A stretch of 64,000 nucleotides of DNA from JACCXG01 sp963834305 (GTDB lineage Bacteria > Acidobacteriota > Vicinamibacteria > Vicinamibacterales > 2-12-FULL-66-21), in NCBI GenBank assembly GCA_963834305.1, contig CAWIAX010000002.1, positions 806,001 through 870,000 on the forward strand. Reading direction: 5' to 3'. The notes under the pieces are model-generated. The model had not been told where the DNA came from, made no database searches, and worked only from the letters and a program-made list of their open reading frames with translations. Position numbers and translations under genes: made by a program. Of this stretch, positions 33,827 through 42,527 are shown in pieces. Within the stretch, counting starts at the first letter, position 1. Every line of letters starts with the position of its first letter.

Positions 33827-34753
33827 TCACTTCCGCCGCTCCCGCGCGGCAAGATACGCGAGCAGGGCGAAATCGAGCGGCCGGGAGGTGTCGAGCTGCA
33901 CGAAGTCGATGCCGGCTCCGCGCAGCTCGCGGTCGTATTGCTGCGTCAGCCCGGCGAGGCCGCGCAGGTACGAGTCCCGGATCGACGACGGCTCCGCGAG
34001 GACCTCGTCGGCACTCTCCAGATCCCGGAATCGTGACGCCCCCGTGAAGGGGAACGTCAGCTCGTGGGGATCCAGCACCTGAAAGACGATGACGTCGGTG
34101 CCGCGGAACCGGAGCTGCCGCAGCCCCTTGATGACCGCCTCCGGTTCGTCCAGCAGGTCGGAAATGAGGACGACCAGGCTGCGCTTCATCAGCGCCTCGG
34201 CCAGCTGGCGCAGTGGCCGCGCGACATTCGACGTGCTGCCGGGCTGCATCTTTTCCAGCGCGAGCAGGACCGCGTGCAGGTGTCCCCCGCGCGCGCCGGC
34301 CGGCAGGCGGAACGTGATCCGGTCATCGAAGGCGATGAGCCCGGTGGCGTCGCGCTGGCGGTGCATCAGGAAGGCCAGCGCCGCGGCCAGCACCGACCCG
34401 TATTCCAGCTTGCTCATCGGCGCGCTGCCGCGATAGGCCATCGAGGCGCTGACGTCGAGCAGCAGGTGGCAGTCGAGGTTGGTCTCCTCCTCGAACTTCT
34501 TCACGTAGTGCCGATCGCTGCGCGCGTAGATCTTCCAGTCGAGCGTCGACAGGTCGTCCCCGGGCAGGTACTGCCGGTACTCAGCGAACTCGACGCTGAA
34601 GCCTTTGTACGGGCTGCGGTGCAGCCCGGCCAGGAACCCCTCGACCACCGTTCTCGCCTTCAGCTCCATCGTCCCCAGCCGCGCCAGGATGGCGGGGTCG
34701 AGGAATCGCAGGTCGCGGCGGGCCGCGTCGCGCGGCGGGATGGGCGCGGGCAT
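33827..34753 (-). CDS. DUF58 domain protein
   Basis: A 308-residue protein with the DUF58 hallmark HRSPYKGFSVEFAEYRQYLPGDD followed by STLDWKIYARSDRHYVKKFEEE, and a VWA-like core with LLLDVSASM. DUF58 proteins are encoded next to MoxR AAA+ ATPases and are thought to be their substrates or adaptors. The ATG at 34753 follows the moxR stop by two bases. Confidence 0.93.
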   Translation of the reverse strand: MPAPIPPRDAARRDLRFLDPAILARLGTMELKARTVVEGFLAGLHRSPYKGFSVEFAEYRQYLPGDDLSTLDWKIYARSDRHYVKKFEEETNLDCHLLLDVSASMAYRGSAPMSKLEYGSVLAAALAFLMHRQRDATGLIAFDDRITFRLPAGARGGHLHAVLLALEKMQPGSTSNVARPLRQLAEALMKRSLVVLISDLLDEPEAVIKGLRQLRFRGTDVIVFQVLDPHELTFPFTGASRFRDLESADEVLAEPSSIRDSYLRGLAGLTQQYDRELRGAGIDFVQLDTSRPLDFALLAYLAARERRK

Positions 34754-34755
34754 CG

Positions 34756-35769
34756 CTACATCCCGCTGCTCGGCTCGGGAACCGCCTCGAGCAGGCGATC
34801 GATCAGGATGTCCGAAGTGATCCGCTCCGACTCGGCATAGAAGTTGGGGATGATGCGATGGCGCAGGACCGGCCGCGCGAGCGCCCGGATGTCGGGGACC
34901 GACACGTGATACCGGCCATGGAGCAGCGCGCGCGCCTTGCCCGCGAGGATGAGCGACTGGGACGCGCGCAGCCCCGCTCCCCACTTGACCCATTCGCGCA
35001 CGAACGAATGATCGCCCTGGCGCCCCGGGCGCGAGGCGTCCACCAGCCTGACCGCATATCTCGCGACATCGTCGGAGACGACCACCTGGCGGACCAGCTG
35101 CTGGATCTCCAGGATCTCCGCGCCGCCCAGCACGCGCTCCGGCGCCTGCGTCACCACGCCGGTGGTCTGCGTCACGACGCGCACCTCCTCGTCTTCGGGC
35201 AGGTAGGTCATGACGATGTTGAACATGAAGCGGTCGAGCTGCGCCTCCGGCAGCGGATAGGTGCCTTCGAGCTCGATGGGATTCTGCGTGGCCAGCACGA
35301 AGAACGGCAGGTCGAGCGGATAGGTCCGGCCCGCGGCGGTGACGTGGTATTCCTGCATCGCCTCGAGGAGCGCCGCCTGTGTTTTCGGCGGCGTCCGGTT
35401 GATTTCGTCCGCCAGGATGATCTGCGCGAAGATCGGCCCCGGCACGAATCGCAGCGAGCGGTGGCCGCCATCTTCGTCGAGCACTTCCGTCCCGGTGATG
35501 TCGGCCGGCATCAGGTCCGGCGTGAACTGGATGCGCTTGAACGACAGGTCGAGGATCCGGGCGACCGTCTTGATGAGCAGCGTCTTGGCGAGGCCGGGCA
35601 CGCCGGTGATGAGGCAATGCCCGCCGGTGAACAGCGCCATCAGCACTTCGTCGATGACCGTGTCCTGGCCGACGATGACCTTGCGGATCTCGGTGAGGAT
35701 CCGTTCCCGGCCGGCGGCCACCCGCTCGGCGGCTGCAGCGATGTCGGCGGGCGGCGTGGGGGAATGCAT
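34756..35769 (-). CDS. MoxR-family AAA+ ATPase
   Basis: A 337-residue chaperone-type ATPase. Walker A GVPGLAKT (56-63), Walker B IILADEINRTPPKTQAAL, sensor 1 LATQNPIELEGTYPLPEAQLDRF, C-terminal lid. MoxR proteins act with VWA proteins to mature or insert metals and assemble complexes. The ATG shares one base with the DUF4159 stop (35769-35771). This is the energy source of the operon. Confidence 0.95.
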   Translation of the reverse strand: MHSPTPPADIAAAAERVAAGRERILTEIRKVIVGQDTVIDEVLMALFTGGHCLITGVPGLAKTLLIKTVARILDLSFKRIQFTPDLMPADITGTEVLDEDGGHRSLRFVPGPIFAQIILADEINRTPPKTQAALLEAMQEYHVTAAGRTYPLDLPFFVLATQNPIELEGTYPLPEAQLDRFMFNIVMTYLPEDEEVRVVTQTTGVVTQAPERVLGGAEILEIQQLVRQVVVSDDVARYAVRLVDASRPGRQGDHSFVREWVKWGAGLRASQSLILAGKARALLHGRYHVSVPDIRALARPVLRHRIIPNFYAESERITSDILIDRLLEAVPEPSSGM

Positions 35770-36599
35770 CAGTGGGTCAGCGAATAGATGATTTCATTGA
35801 TCTGCATGCGGTAGGCCTGCGCGGTGTACTTGACATATCCCGGGTAGTCCGCGGCGTTCGACCATTCCCAGCCGTCGCCCATGTCGGTGTTCCAGTTGAT
35901 GAGCACCATGGCGCGCCCATCGTCGTCTTCGATCGCGCGGAGCCTGGCCTCGTAGCCCCCCTTCTCCCAGGTGCGTCCCTGGAGGAAGGAGCCCAGGCCC
36001 GGTGTCTGGGGATAGGCGTCGATCTGATAGAAGCAGCGATAGACGGGATGCGTGAGCGGCAGATCGACGATGGTCCGGTCGGGAAACACGCGTTTCATCT
36101 CGCGCGCCATGTTGTCCCACTCGATCGGGCCGTGAAAGTCGTCGAACGTCAGCGTGCCGCCGCGCAGCAGGAACTCGCGCAGGTTGACGACCTCCGTCTC
36201 CTTCAAGCGGAGGTTGCCGGGCTCGACGATGTAGATCCACGGGTAGGTCCACAGCGCCGGATCCTCGAGCGTGAGGACCACCGGCTCGCTGACCTGCACC
36301 GCCGTGACCGTGCGGAGGCGGCGCGAGAGGTTCTGCTCCGCCGCCGGAAAATCGATCGTCCAGGGATCATCGTAGAAGTCGAAGCGCTGGCCCGGCGCCA
36401 CCGTCCAGGCCTCGTAGCGGATGCGGGCAAAGGTCCACTGCAGCCCGGCAAAGCGCGCGTCGCCCGTCTGCGCCGCCTGCGCCAATCCTGCCAATCCCGC
36501 CGGTCCCGCCGGTCGAGCATCGAGCCCGGATGCTCCGCCCCACAGCAGGACGCTCACCGCCGCGGCAACCGTCCCCAGCAGACAAGAACGGCCCCGCAT
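35769..36599 (-). CDS. DUF4159 domain protein, exported
   Basis: A 276-residue protein with a signal peptide (CLLGTVAAAVSVLLWGGASG) and the DUF4159 core: FARIRYEAW, EPVVLTLEDPALWTYPWIYIVEPG, LREFLLRGGTLTFDDFHG (GATase-like fold). Function unknown; always with MoxR-type operons. I chose the ATG at 36599 behind GGAGAGGGGG; the frame is open further upstream but through a heptamer repeat array. The Ala/Gly/Leu stretch after the signal is probably a flexible linker. Confidence 0.88.
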   Translation of the reverse strand: MRGRSCLLGTVAAAVSVLLWGGASGLDARPAGPAGLAGLAQAAQTGDARFAGLQWTFARIRYEAWTVAPGQRFDFYDDPWTIDFPAAEQNLSRRLRTVTAVQVSEPVVLTLEDPALWTYPWIYIVEPGNLRLKETEVVNLREFLLRGGTLTFDDFHGPIEWDNMAREMKRVFPDRTIVDLPLTHPVYRCFYQIDAYPQTPGLGSFLQGRTWEKGGYEARLRAIEDDDGRAMVLINWNTDMGDGWEWSNAADYPGYVKYTAQAYRMQINEIIYSLTH

Positions 36600-36612
36600 C
36601 CCACCCCCTCTC

Positions 36613-36675
36613 CGAACCTTGCACCCTGAACCCTGAACCCCGAACCCTGAACCTTGCACCCTGAACCCTGAACCT
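36613..36675 (-). repeat. Nine tandem heptamers between the TPR-peptidase and DUF4159 genes
   Basis: Nine contiguous 7-base units close to TGAACCC (GGGTTCA on the coding strand) fill nearly the whole 74-base intergenic gap; units 1-4 and 6-9 repeat as a 35-base superperiod (the TGCACCC variant is second in each). The TPR stop codon (36674-36676) overlaps the last unit. The coding strand is G-tract-rich, so an mRNA G-quadruplex is possible. Confidence 0.85.
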
Positions 36676-39217
36676 ACTTCTCTACGACTCTGAGCAACAG
36701 ATCCTGCGCCCGGTCGAACATCGGCGCGATCTCGAGCGCCGCGAGCGCCTCCTTCTTGGCCTCGCCGCTGCGGCCGGCGAGCAGGTAGCTCTCGCCGAGA
36801 TCGGAGTGCGCGGCAGCCTTGTCGAGCACGCCGGTGGCGAGCGCCGCCTTGAACTCGCGGGTGGCAACCGCGGCATCCCGCCGCTGCAGCGCCAGCCGGC
36901 CCAGCCCGACGTGCGCCTGGGCGTCGAACGGGTCGAGCGCGACCACTCGCTCGAAGGCGAGCTCCAGCGCCGCCTGGTCGCCTGCCTGCTCGGCCACGGC
37001 GGCCAGCCGGCGCGCGGGGTCGACCGCGGCGTGATCGTGCTCCAGCAGGGCGCGGTAGGCGCGGATCGCGCGCGGCACCTCGCCGAACTTCTCGGCCAGC
37101 CGGCCCATGACGGCATGCGGGCTCTCCGGACCTGTGGCCATCGGCACCAGGGCGGCCGCCCGTTCGAGCACCTCGAAGGCCGCGCCATCGCCGGCCTCGG
37201 CGAGCGCCCGTCCATATGCGAGCTGCAGCGGATAGCTGCCCGTATTCGCGGCCGCCGCCGCCTCACGCATGGCGAGGCTGACGTCGCCACGGACGCCACC
37301 CGCCGCCTCGTCTCCCGCCGGGTTCTTCAGGGCGGCCGTCAGCTTCGAGAACCTCGCCTCGATCGCCTTGTCGAACGACTCCTGCAGCCCTTCCGTGCCG
37401 ACGCCAAGTCCCGCTGTGATGGCGGCCTCCCCCTCGATCCCCTTGCCGTAGGTGGTCAGCAGCGTCCGCACCGCCTCCTGCCCGAAACGGGAGACGATGT
37501 GATCGACCAGGAGCGACGACTGGTAGTAGGCCAGCGCAATTGTGTCCGGCCGCGTGAACCCGGCATTCAGCTCCTTGAGCGGCAGCGTCTTGCCGTGCAG
37601 CAGGGCGAGCGCGAACGGCACCTCCATGTCGCGCCCCCATTCCGGGCGCGCCTTCCCTTCTTCGTAGACGGAGATGCCTTCGGTCAGCCAGCGCGGGACG
37701 CGCTGGTTCGACAGCTGCAGCGTGATGACGTGCGCCAGTTCGTGCCACAGCGTCGCCTGCCACGAGAAGGTGCCGGGGTCCTTGGCCTTCGGCGAGTCCA
37801 TGGTGACGACCCGCCCGAAGCAGGCGCCGAGCGCCCCGATCATGCCGGGCAGGCCGAGCGTCCGCACGGCGAAGTCGTCGTGCTTGGGGAAGATCTCGAT
37901 GAGGATCGGGCCCTTCGGCGTGACCTGATATTTCGCCGACAGCGTACGCAGCGCCTCGTGCGCCAGCGGGATGGCGTACTCCCGCATCACCGGGGCTTCA
38001 TCGGGATGCATCTTCACGATCAGATCGCCGCTCGTTTCGACGACGAACTTGTCCAGGGAATCGAGGAGCAGCAGCAGGTTCCAGGTGACCTTGTCGAAGG
38101 GGTCGGCGTCGAAGGAACGCTCGAGCGCGCGCCGCGCGTCGGCCTCGTCGCCGGTTCGCATCAGGTGCATGCCCAGCGCACCGAAGGCCTGCGTGTTCGT
38201 CGGATCGAGGGCCACGCCCTGCCGCGTCAGCGCCACCGCCTCCTCGAAGCGATAGTTCCTGGCGGCGAGGTCGGCGGCGATGCGGTAGACGTCGCCGTAG
38301 GCGGGGTTGATGGCCAGGATCGCCTTGGCTTCGTTCTCGAACGCGGCCCGGTCGTCGCGCACGTACGCCATCGCCGCGATCCACGAGCGCGCTTCGAGGT
38401 GGGAGGGGTTGAGGGCCAGGACGGTCTGGATGCGCTTGGTGGCCTCGTCGTAGCGCTGGTTGTTCAGGTCGAGCTCGGCGAGCAGGAGGTGCGCGTCCGC
38501 GAGCTCGCCGTCGATCTCGAGCGCCCGCGCCGCGGCGGCGGCAGCCGCCGGCGGGTTCTCGTCGGCGAGCACCCGCGCGAGGCCCGCATGGGCGGGCGCC
38601 CAGTCGGGCTCCGCCTTGATGGCATCCTGGAGCGACCGGAGCGCTTCCGGCTTGTTGTATTTCTCGAGGAACAGCAGCCCCCACGCCGTATCGATCGCCG
38701 GATCGGCCGAGGCGCCGTTGGCAGCGCGGTAGAGCGCATTCGCGTCGCGCGCCCGTCCGAGCGCCTGCGCCGCGCGCGCGGCGCGGAACATTCCCTCCGC
38801 GTCGCCGGACGTGTTCCGCCCGAGCACGCCGTCGAGCAGCTGGGTGGCCTCGGCGGCGCGGCCGAGCTGCTGGCGCAGCAGGCCGAGCTGGAACGCCGCC
38901 TCGCTGCCGGCGTCGCGCGCCGCGGCCGGCTCGAGGACGGCGGCGGCAGCCGCGTGCTGCCCCCGCTTCATCGCCAGCTGACCGAGCACGGCGGCCGCCG
39001 CCGGATCAGCCGGGCCGCGCTGCCTGGCGAGTGCCTCCGCCTCCGCCGCGCGGCCCACGGCGATCGCCCGCCGCGCCGCCGCCGCGAAACCCTGCGGGTC
39101 GGCAGGCGCCGGGTTCTGGCCCGCGAAGGCGGGTGGAAACGTCGCCCACGCGCACAGGTAAAGAAGGATGGCGGTTCCCTGACGCAGATGCCGCGGCGTG
39201 CGGCGCATGGTGGGCAT
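36674..39217 (-). CDS. TPR-repeat gluzincin-type metallopeptidase, exported
   Basis: An 847-residue protein. Signal peptide (GTAILLYLCAWATFPPAFAG), many TPR repeats over residues about 45-400, a peptidase-MA-like domain with HELAH (His492, His496) and downstream GISVYEEG carrying the likely Glu ligand, then more TPRs. A periplasmic zinc peptidase with protein-binding superhelices. The ATG at 39217 follows AGGA and a TATAAT promoter at 39243-39248, so this gene heads the eight-gene operon. Targets unknown. Confidence 0.85.
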   Translation of the reverse strand: MPTMRRTPRHLRQGTAILLYLCAWATFPPAFAGQNPAPADPQGFAAAARRAIAVGRAAEAEALARQRGPADPAAAAVLGQLAMKRGQHAAAAAVLEPAAARDAGSEAAFQLGLLRQQLGRAAEATQLLDGVLGRNTSGDAEGMFRAARAAQALGRARDANALYRAANGASADPAIDTAWGLLFLEKYNKPEALRSLQDAIKAEPDWAPAHAGLARVLADENPPAAAAAAARALEIDGELADAHLLLAELDLNNQRYDEATKRIQTVLALNPSHLEARSWIAAMAYVRDDRAAFENEAKAILAINPAYGDVYRIAADLAARNYRFEEAVALTRQGVALDPTNTQAFGALGMHLMRTGDEADARRALERSFDADPFDKVTWNLLLLLDSLDKFVVETSGDLIVKMHPDEAPVMREYAIPLAHEALRTLSAKYQVTPKGPILIEIFPKHDDFAVRTLGLPGMIGALGACFGRVVTMDSPKAKDPGTFSWQATLWHELAHVITLQLSNQRVPRWLTEGISVYEEGKARPEWGRDMEVPFALALLHGKTLPLKELNAGFTRPDTIALAYYQSSLLVDHIVSRFGQEAVRTLLTTYGKGIEGEAAITAGLGVGTEGLQESFDKAIEARFSKLTAALKNPAGDEAAGGVRGDVSLAMREAAAAANTGSYPLQLAYGRALAEAGDGAAFEVLERAAALVPMATGPESPHAVMGRLAEKFGEVPRAIRAYRALLEHDHAAVDPARRLAAVAEQAGDQAALELAFERVVALDPFDAQAHVGLGRLALQRRDAAVATREFKAALATGVLDKAAAHSDLGESYLLAGRSGEAKKEALAALEIAPMFDRAQDLLLRVVEK

Positions 39218-39242
39218 GGGCTGGTCCTGCGATCGTGGCTCG

Positions 39243-39248
39243 ATTATA
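39243..39248 (-). promoter_or_regulatory. -10 element (TATAAT) of the MoxR-VWA operon
   Basis: A perfect TATAAT on the minus strand, 25 bases before the ATG at 39217, in a leader that contains AGGA. It is the only clear promoter for the 14-kb operon. Confidence 0.55.
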
Positions 39249-39371
39249 GAACACCGGTTCTGACGTATCAGACGCCGGGCGTTCCCGTTCAGACTCCCGG
39301 CTCCTCTTCCCGCCCGCGCGCAGCAGGCGCCGCCAGCGCCACGGCGGAGCCGGCCGTCCCGAACACGGCGA

Positions 39372-40862
39372 TCAGAACAGCTCGCGCCAGGTGAAGAACA
39401 GCGTGGCAACCAGCCCCTGAAGGATCCCGAACGCCGCCACCCAGCCCGGCACCGCGCCCGGGCGGAGGCTGGCGCCAAGCGCCAGGAACACCGGGAAGAG
39501 CGTCGCGGTGACGCGGCCCATCGAGAGCGCCCCGCCGGCAAAGATCGGCGGCACCAGGTTGATCAGCACGAAGATGCCGTAAGCGGGACCGAGGAGCCGG
39601 AAGACGCGCCAGACGAGCGCGAGCGCGAACAGGACCGCCAGCGTGTTCAGGCTATCGTAGGGCACGCCCTGGAACACGCCCATCACCCCTTCCGTCCGCA
39701 GCCACTCCCAGCCCTGCGCGAGCGGGGCCGTGCCCCAGCTCCTGCCCCACGCCCCGTGCATGCGCGCCCAGGCCAGCCATACGCCGGTGAGGTGATAGAG
39801 GTAGGCGGTGAACGCCAGCATCCCGACGCCTGGCATCGAGGCAACCAGCAGGCGGAGCCCGAGCGGCCGGAGAAAGGCGGCGGACAGCAGTGGCGTGCCA
39901 CCGCTCCACTGGCGGCGCACCTGTTCCAGCGCCAGCACCGCCAGCGCGACCGAGACGAACGCGCCGTTCGGACGGCTGAGGCCGACCACCAGCCCCCAGG
40001 CCGACGCCCGGACCCAGTCGCCCCGATGGAAGTGGAAAAAGGCGCCAACCGAGGCGAGCAGGAAGAGCGACTCGGTGTAGGGCACACTGAAGAAGATGGC
40101 AAACGGATACGCGGCGAGCAGCAGCGGGCCGGAGGTCGCGGCGGCGGATCCCGCCAGCACCTGTCCGAGGCGCGACAGGTAATAGAGCGCCCAGAGGAAC
40201 GCGGCGAGCGACACGACCACGCCCCCCCACAACATGCGCAGGAGCCGCTTGTCGCCCGGCAGCGTCGGCGCGTTGGCCCCGAAGAACGAGCCGACCGGCC
40301 GCATCAGCATGGGAAACGCCGGGAAGAACGCGATGTTGCGCTGGCGCTCGAACTGGCGGTCCCACTGATACCCGAGCCTGGCGATGCCGGCGTACCAGCC
40401 CGAGTCGAACCGGGCCGGCAGGTTGCCGAGCGGATCGGGGGAGAGCGTGAACCCGACCGGGCGCGGCGGAAACCCGATCGTCACGACGGCGAAATAGGCG
40501 ACGAAGAGCACCAGCGGACGGGTGAAGACGAAGGCGCGCACGGCGGCGTCGGCGTGCGGCCGCGCGCGCAGGTGGTCGCGCCAGCGGGTGATCGTCGCCC
40601 GGATGTCTGGACGCGGGTGCGCCGTGTGCCGGACGGCCAGGATAGCCGCCGCCGCGAAGAGCAGCTGCAGCGCCGGCGGCAGCACGATCTGCCCCCAGCG
40701 CAGCAGCAGCGGGCGGCCCGCCAGCGCCACGAACAGCGCCGCTCCGGCCAGCACGATCGCGACCACGTCTGCCACCCGCGCCCACGCCGGCGCCACGGCC
40801 GGCTCCGCCGCGGGAAGGACCGGCACTGGCGCCTCCGGCCGCTCGCCGGCGTCAGCGGCCAT
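39372..40862 (-). CDS. PIG-V-like mannosyltransferase-type membrane protein
   Basis: A 496-residue polytopic membrane protein with about ten helices. Conserved elements of GT-C glycosyltransferases of the PIG-V/Gpi18 type: RFDSGWYAGIARLGYQWD, NIAFFPAFPMLMRPV and the loop YTESLFLLASVGAFF. It probably transfers a hexose from a polyprenyl-phosphate donor; acceptor unknown. It starts inside the end of the methyltransferase gene (11-base overlap) and is last in the KS-FAD-ICMT operon, which suggests glycosylation of that operon's product (inference). Confidence 0.78.
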   Translation of the reverse strand: MAADAGERPEAPVPVLPAAEPAVAPAWARVADVVAIVLAGAALFVALAGRPLLLRWGQIVLPPALQLLFAAAAILAVRHTAHPRPDIRATITRWRDHLRARPHADAAVRAFVFTRPLVLFVAYFAVVTIGFPPRPVGFTLSPDPLGNLPARFDSGWYAGIARLGYQWDRQFERQRNIAFFPAFPMLMRPVGSFFGANAPTLPGDKRLLRMLWGGVVVSLAAFLWALYYLSRLGQVLAGSAAATSGPLLLAAYPFAIFFSVPYTESLFLLASVGAFFHFHRGDWVRASAWGLVVGLSRPNGAFVSVALAVLALEQVRRQWSGGTPLLSAAFLRPLGLRLLVASMPGVGMLAFTAYLYHLTGVWLAWARMHGAWGRSWGTAPLAQGWEWLRTEGVMGVFQGVPYDSLNTLAVLFALALVWRVFRLLGPAYGIFVLINLVPPIFAGGALSMGRVTATLFPVFLALGASLRPGAVPGWVAAFGILQGLVATLFFTWRELF

Positions 40863-41364
40863 GGCGATCCCTGCCGAGCGCGCGCTCTTCCACCCGGATG
40901 CGCGCCAGCAGCAGCGCGCCAAAGCCCGCGAACGCCAGCAGGCCGGTGACTGGCGCGTTGGCCAGCACCGCCATGCCGGCCAGCTCACCGGCAACGCCGG
41001 CATAGTTCGGATGCCGCAGCCAGCGGTACGGGCCGGTCGTGACGGGCGGGTCGTCCGGGGGCACCAGCACGCGGAATGTCCACCGCTCCGCCAGCGTCGA
41101 GACGGCCCAGTATTTGAGCGCCTTGGCCCCGACGAACACGGCCGCGCCCGCGGCGAGCCCGCGCGCGCCGGCTGGCGGCCGCGTCCAGCCTTCCGCCACC
41201 ATCGCCGCGAAGCAGGCCGGGTAGGCCACCCGCATCAGGCGATAGACATCCTGGCGCGGCTCGACGGCGCCGCGGCGTCGCAGCTCCACTTCGTTGCGTT
41301 GCGAGCGCTTCGCCTCGAGGATCATCGGGACGAACGCGGTGGCCAGGAGCAGGACGGCTCTCAT
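40852..41364 (-). CDS. Isoprenylcysteine carboxyl methyltransferase-family protein
   Basis: A 170-residue membrane protein with four to five helices and the ICMT signature TTGPYRWLRHPNYAGVAGE followed by a basic, Glu-containing C-terminus (RIRVEERALG). It binds SAM and methylates lipophilic substrates; bacterial members often sit in lipid or polyketide clusters. ATG at 41364 overlaps the FAD reductase stop by four bases. Confidence 0.85.
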   Translation of the reverse strand: MRAVLLLATAFVPMILEAKRSQRNEVELRRRGAVEPRQDVYRLMRVAYPACFAAMVAEGWTRPPAGARGLAAGAAVFVGAKALKYWAVSTLAERWTFRVLVPPDDPPVTTGPYRWLRHPNYAGVAGELAGMAVLANAPVTGLLAFAGFGALLLARIRVEERALGRDRHGR

Positions 41365-42527
41365 GCCGCGGACAGGTCGCCGGCGTAGCGGATCACGCGG
41401 CTGATGGGCCACGACGAGAGGCGCGTGGCGAAGCAGGCCAGCCGAACGGCGTCGGCACAGCCCGCCAGCTGCCGGAGCGCCCGGTTGAAGCGCCACTTCG
41501 AGGCGAACTCGCGATGGCGCTCGGCGGCAAGGCGCAGGTGCGCGTCGGCCGCGCCGCTCGCGAGCGCGCGCAGGGCTTCCACCGCCGCCAGCTCCCCTCC
41601 GCGCAGCGCAAACCGCAGGCCGTCGCCCGTCATCGGATCGATGAAACCGGCGGCGTCGCCCGCGAGCAGCAGCCCGCGTGCGCCCGGCGCCGTGCACTCG
41701 ACCGCAAGCGGCCCCAGCACCATCGGCCGGCCCACCATCCGCGCCGAGACGAAGCGCTCCGCCAGCTCCGGCTCGTGGCGCAGGCAGTCCGCCAGCAGGC
41801 CCGTCGGCTCGCGCAACCGCCCCCTGTCCGCCGTCACCGCGCAGGCGTTCGTGAGCCCTCCCGGCAGCGGCGCCACGCCGATGTAGTAGTCCGGGCGCAC
41901 GTGCATCTCTCCCCGGGCGGTCATCCCCGACACGCCGGTGAAGTACGCGCCGACCGCCCAGCGGCGGGGGCGGTCCGCATGCCTGGCCAGCGATCGCGCC
42001 CGGGCGAGGCGCGAGTGCCGGCCGTCCGCCGCGATGACGAGGGCTGCCGGCACCTCGATCGTGCCGCTGCTCCCCCGCCGGACGGACACGCCGCGCACAC
42101 CGCCCCGCTCGTCGAGCAGCGGCCCCTGCACCAGCACGCCGTCTTCCACCTCGGCCCCGGCCGCCGCCGCGCCGCGCACCATCGCATCGTCGAACGTGCG
42201 CCGGATCAGCGCGCGCCCCGTCCTGCCGCCGGGATACGTGACCGCGACCCCCACCCCGCCCGGACCAGTGACGCGCATGCCGGTAATCGGCAGTCCGCCG
42301 TCGGCCGCGTCGAGCCCGTGCCGGCGCAGCACCGCCATGGCGCCAGGATTGAGCGTGTCGCCGCAGAGTTTGTCGCGCGGAAAGCGCGCCCGGTCGAGCA
42401 GCAGCACCCGGGCGCCGCCGCGCGCCAGGATCGTTGCCGCCATGCAGCCCGCCGGCCCGGCGCCCGCGACAACGACGTCGTAGACGGCCGCCGGCGTCGT
42501 GCCACGCGTGCCAGGCCCGGTGCTCAT
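41361..42527 (-). CDS. Geranylgeranyl-reductase-type FAD-dependent oxidoreductase
   Basis: A 388-residue flavoprotein with the FAD motifs VVVAGAGPAGCMAATILARGG (N-terminal Rossmann) and GDAAGFIDPMTGDGLRFAL, and KLCGDTLNP. Members reduce isoprenoid double bonds or oxidise or hydroxylate polyketides. The four-base ATGA overlap with the ketosynthase stop indicates coupling. The substrate is unknown. Confidence 0.85.
   Translation of the reverse strand: MSTGPGTRGTTPAAVYDVVVAGAGPAGCMAATILARGGARVLLLDRARFPRDKLCGDTLNPGAMAVLRRHGLDAADGGLPITGMRVTGPGGVGVAVTYPGGRTGRALIRRTFDDAMVRGAAAAGAEVEDGVLVQGPLLDERGGVRGVSVRRGSSGTIEVPAALVIAADGRHSRLARARSLARHADRPRRWAVGAYFTGVSGMTARGEMHVRPDYYIGVAPLPGGLTNACAVTADRGRLREPTGLLADCLRHEPELAERFVSARMVGRPMVLGPLAVECTAPGARGLLLAGDAAGFIDPMTGDGLRFALRGGELAAVEALRALASGAADAHLRLAAERHREFASKWRFNRALRQLAGCADAVRLACFATRLSSWPISRVIRYAGDLSAA

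Noticed and set aside
36613..36675. Telomere- or CRISPR-like heptamer array
   Set aside because: Only nine units, intergenic in an operon, no spacers and no replicon end nearby. Kept as a simple repeat.
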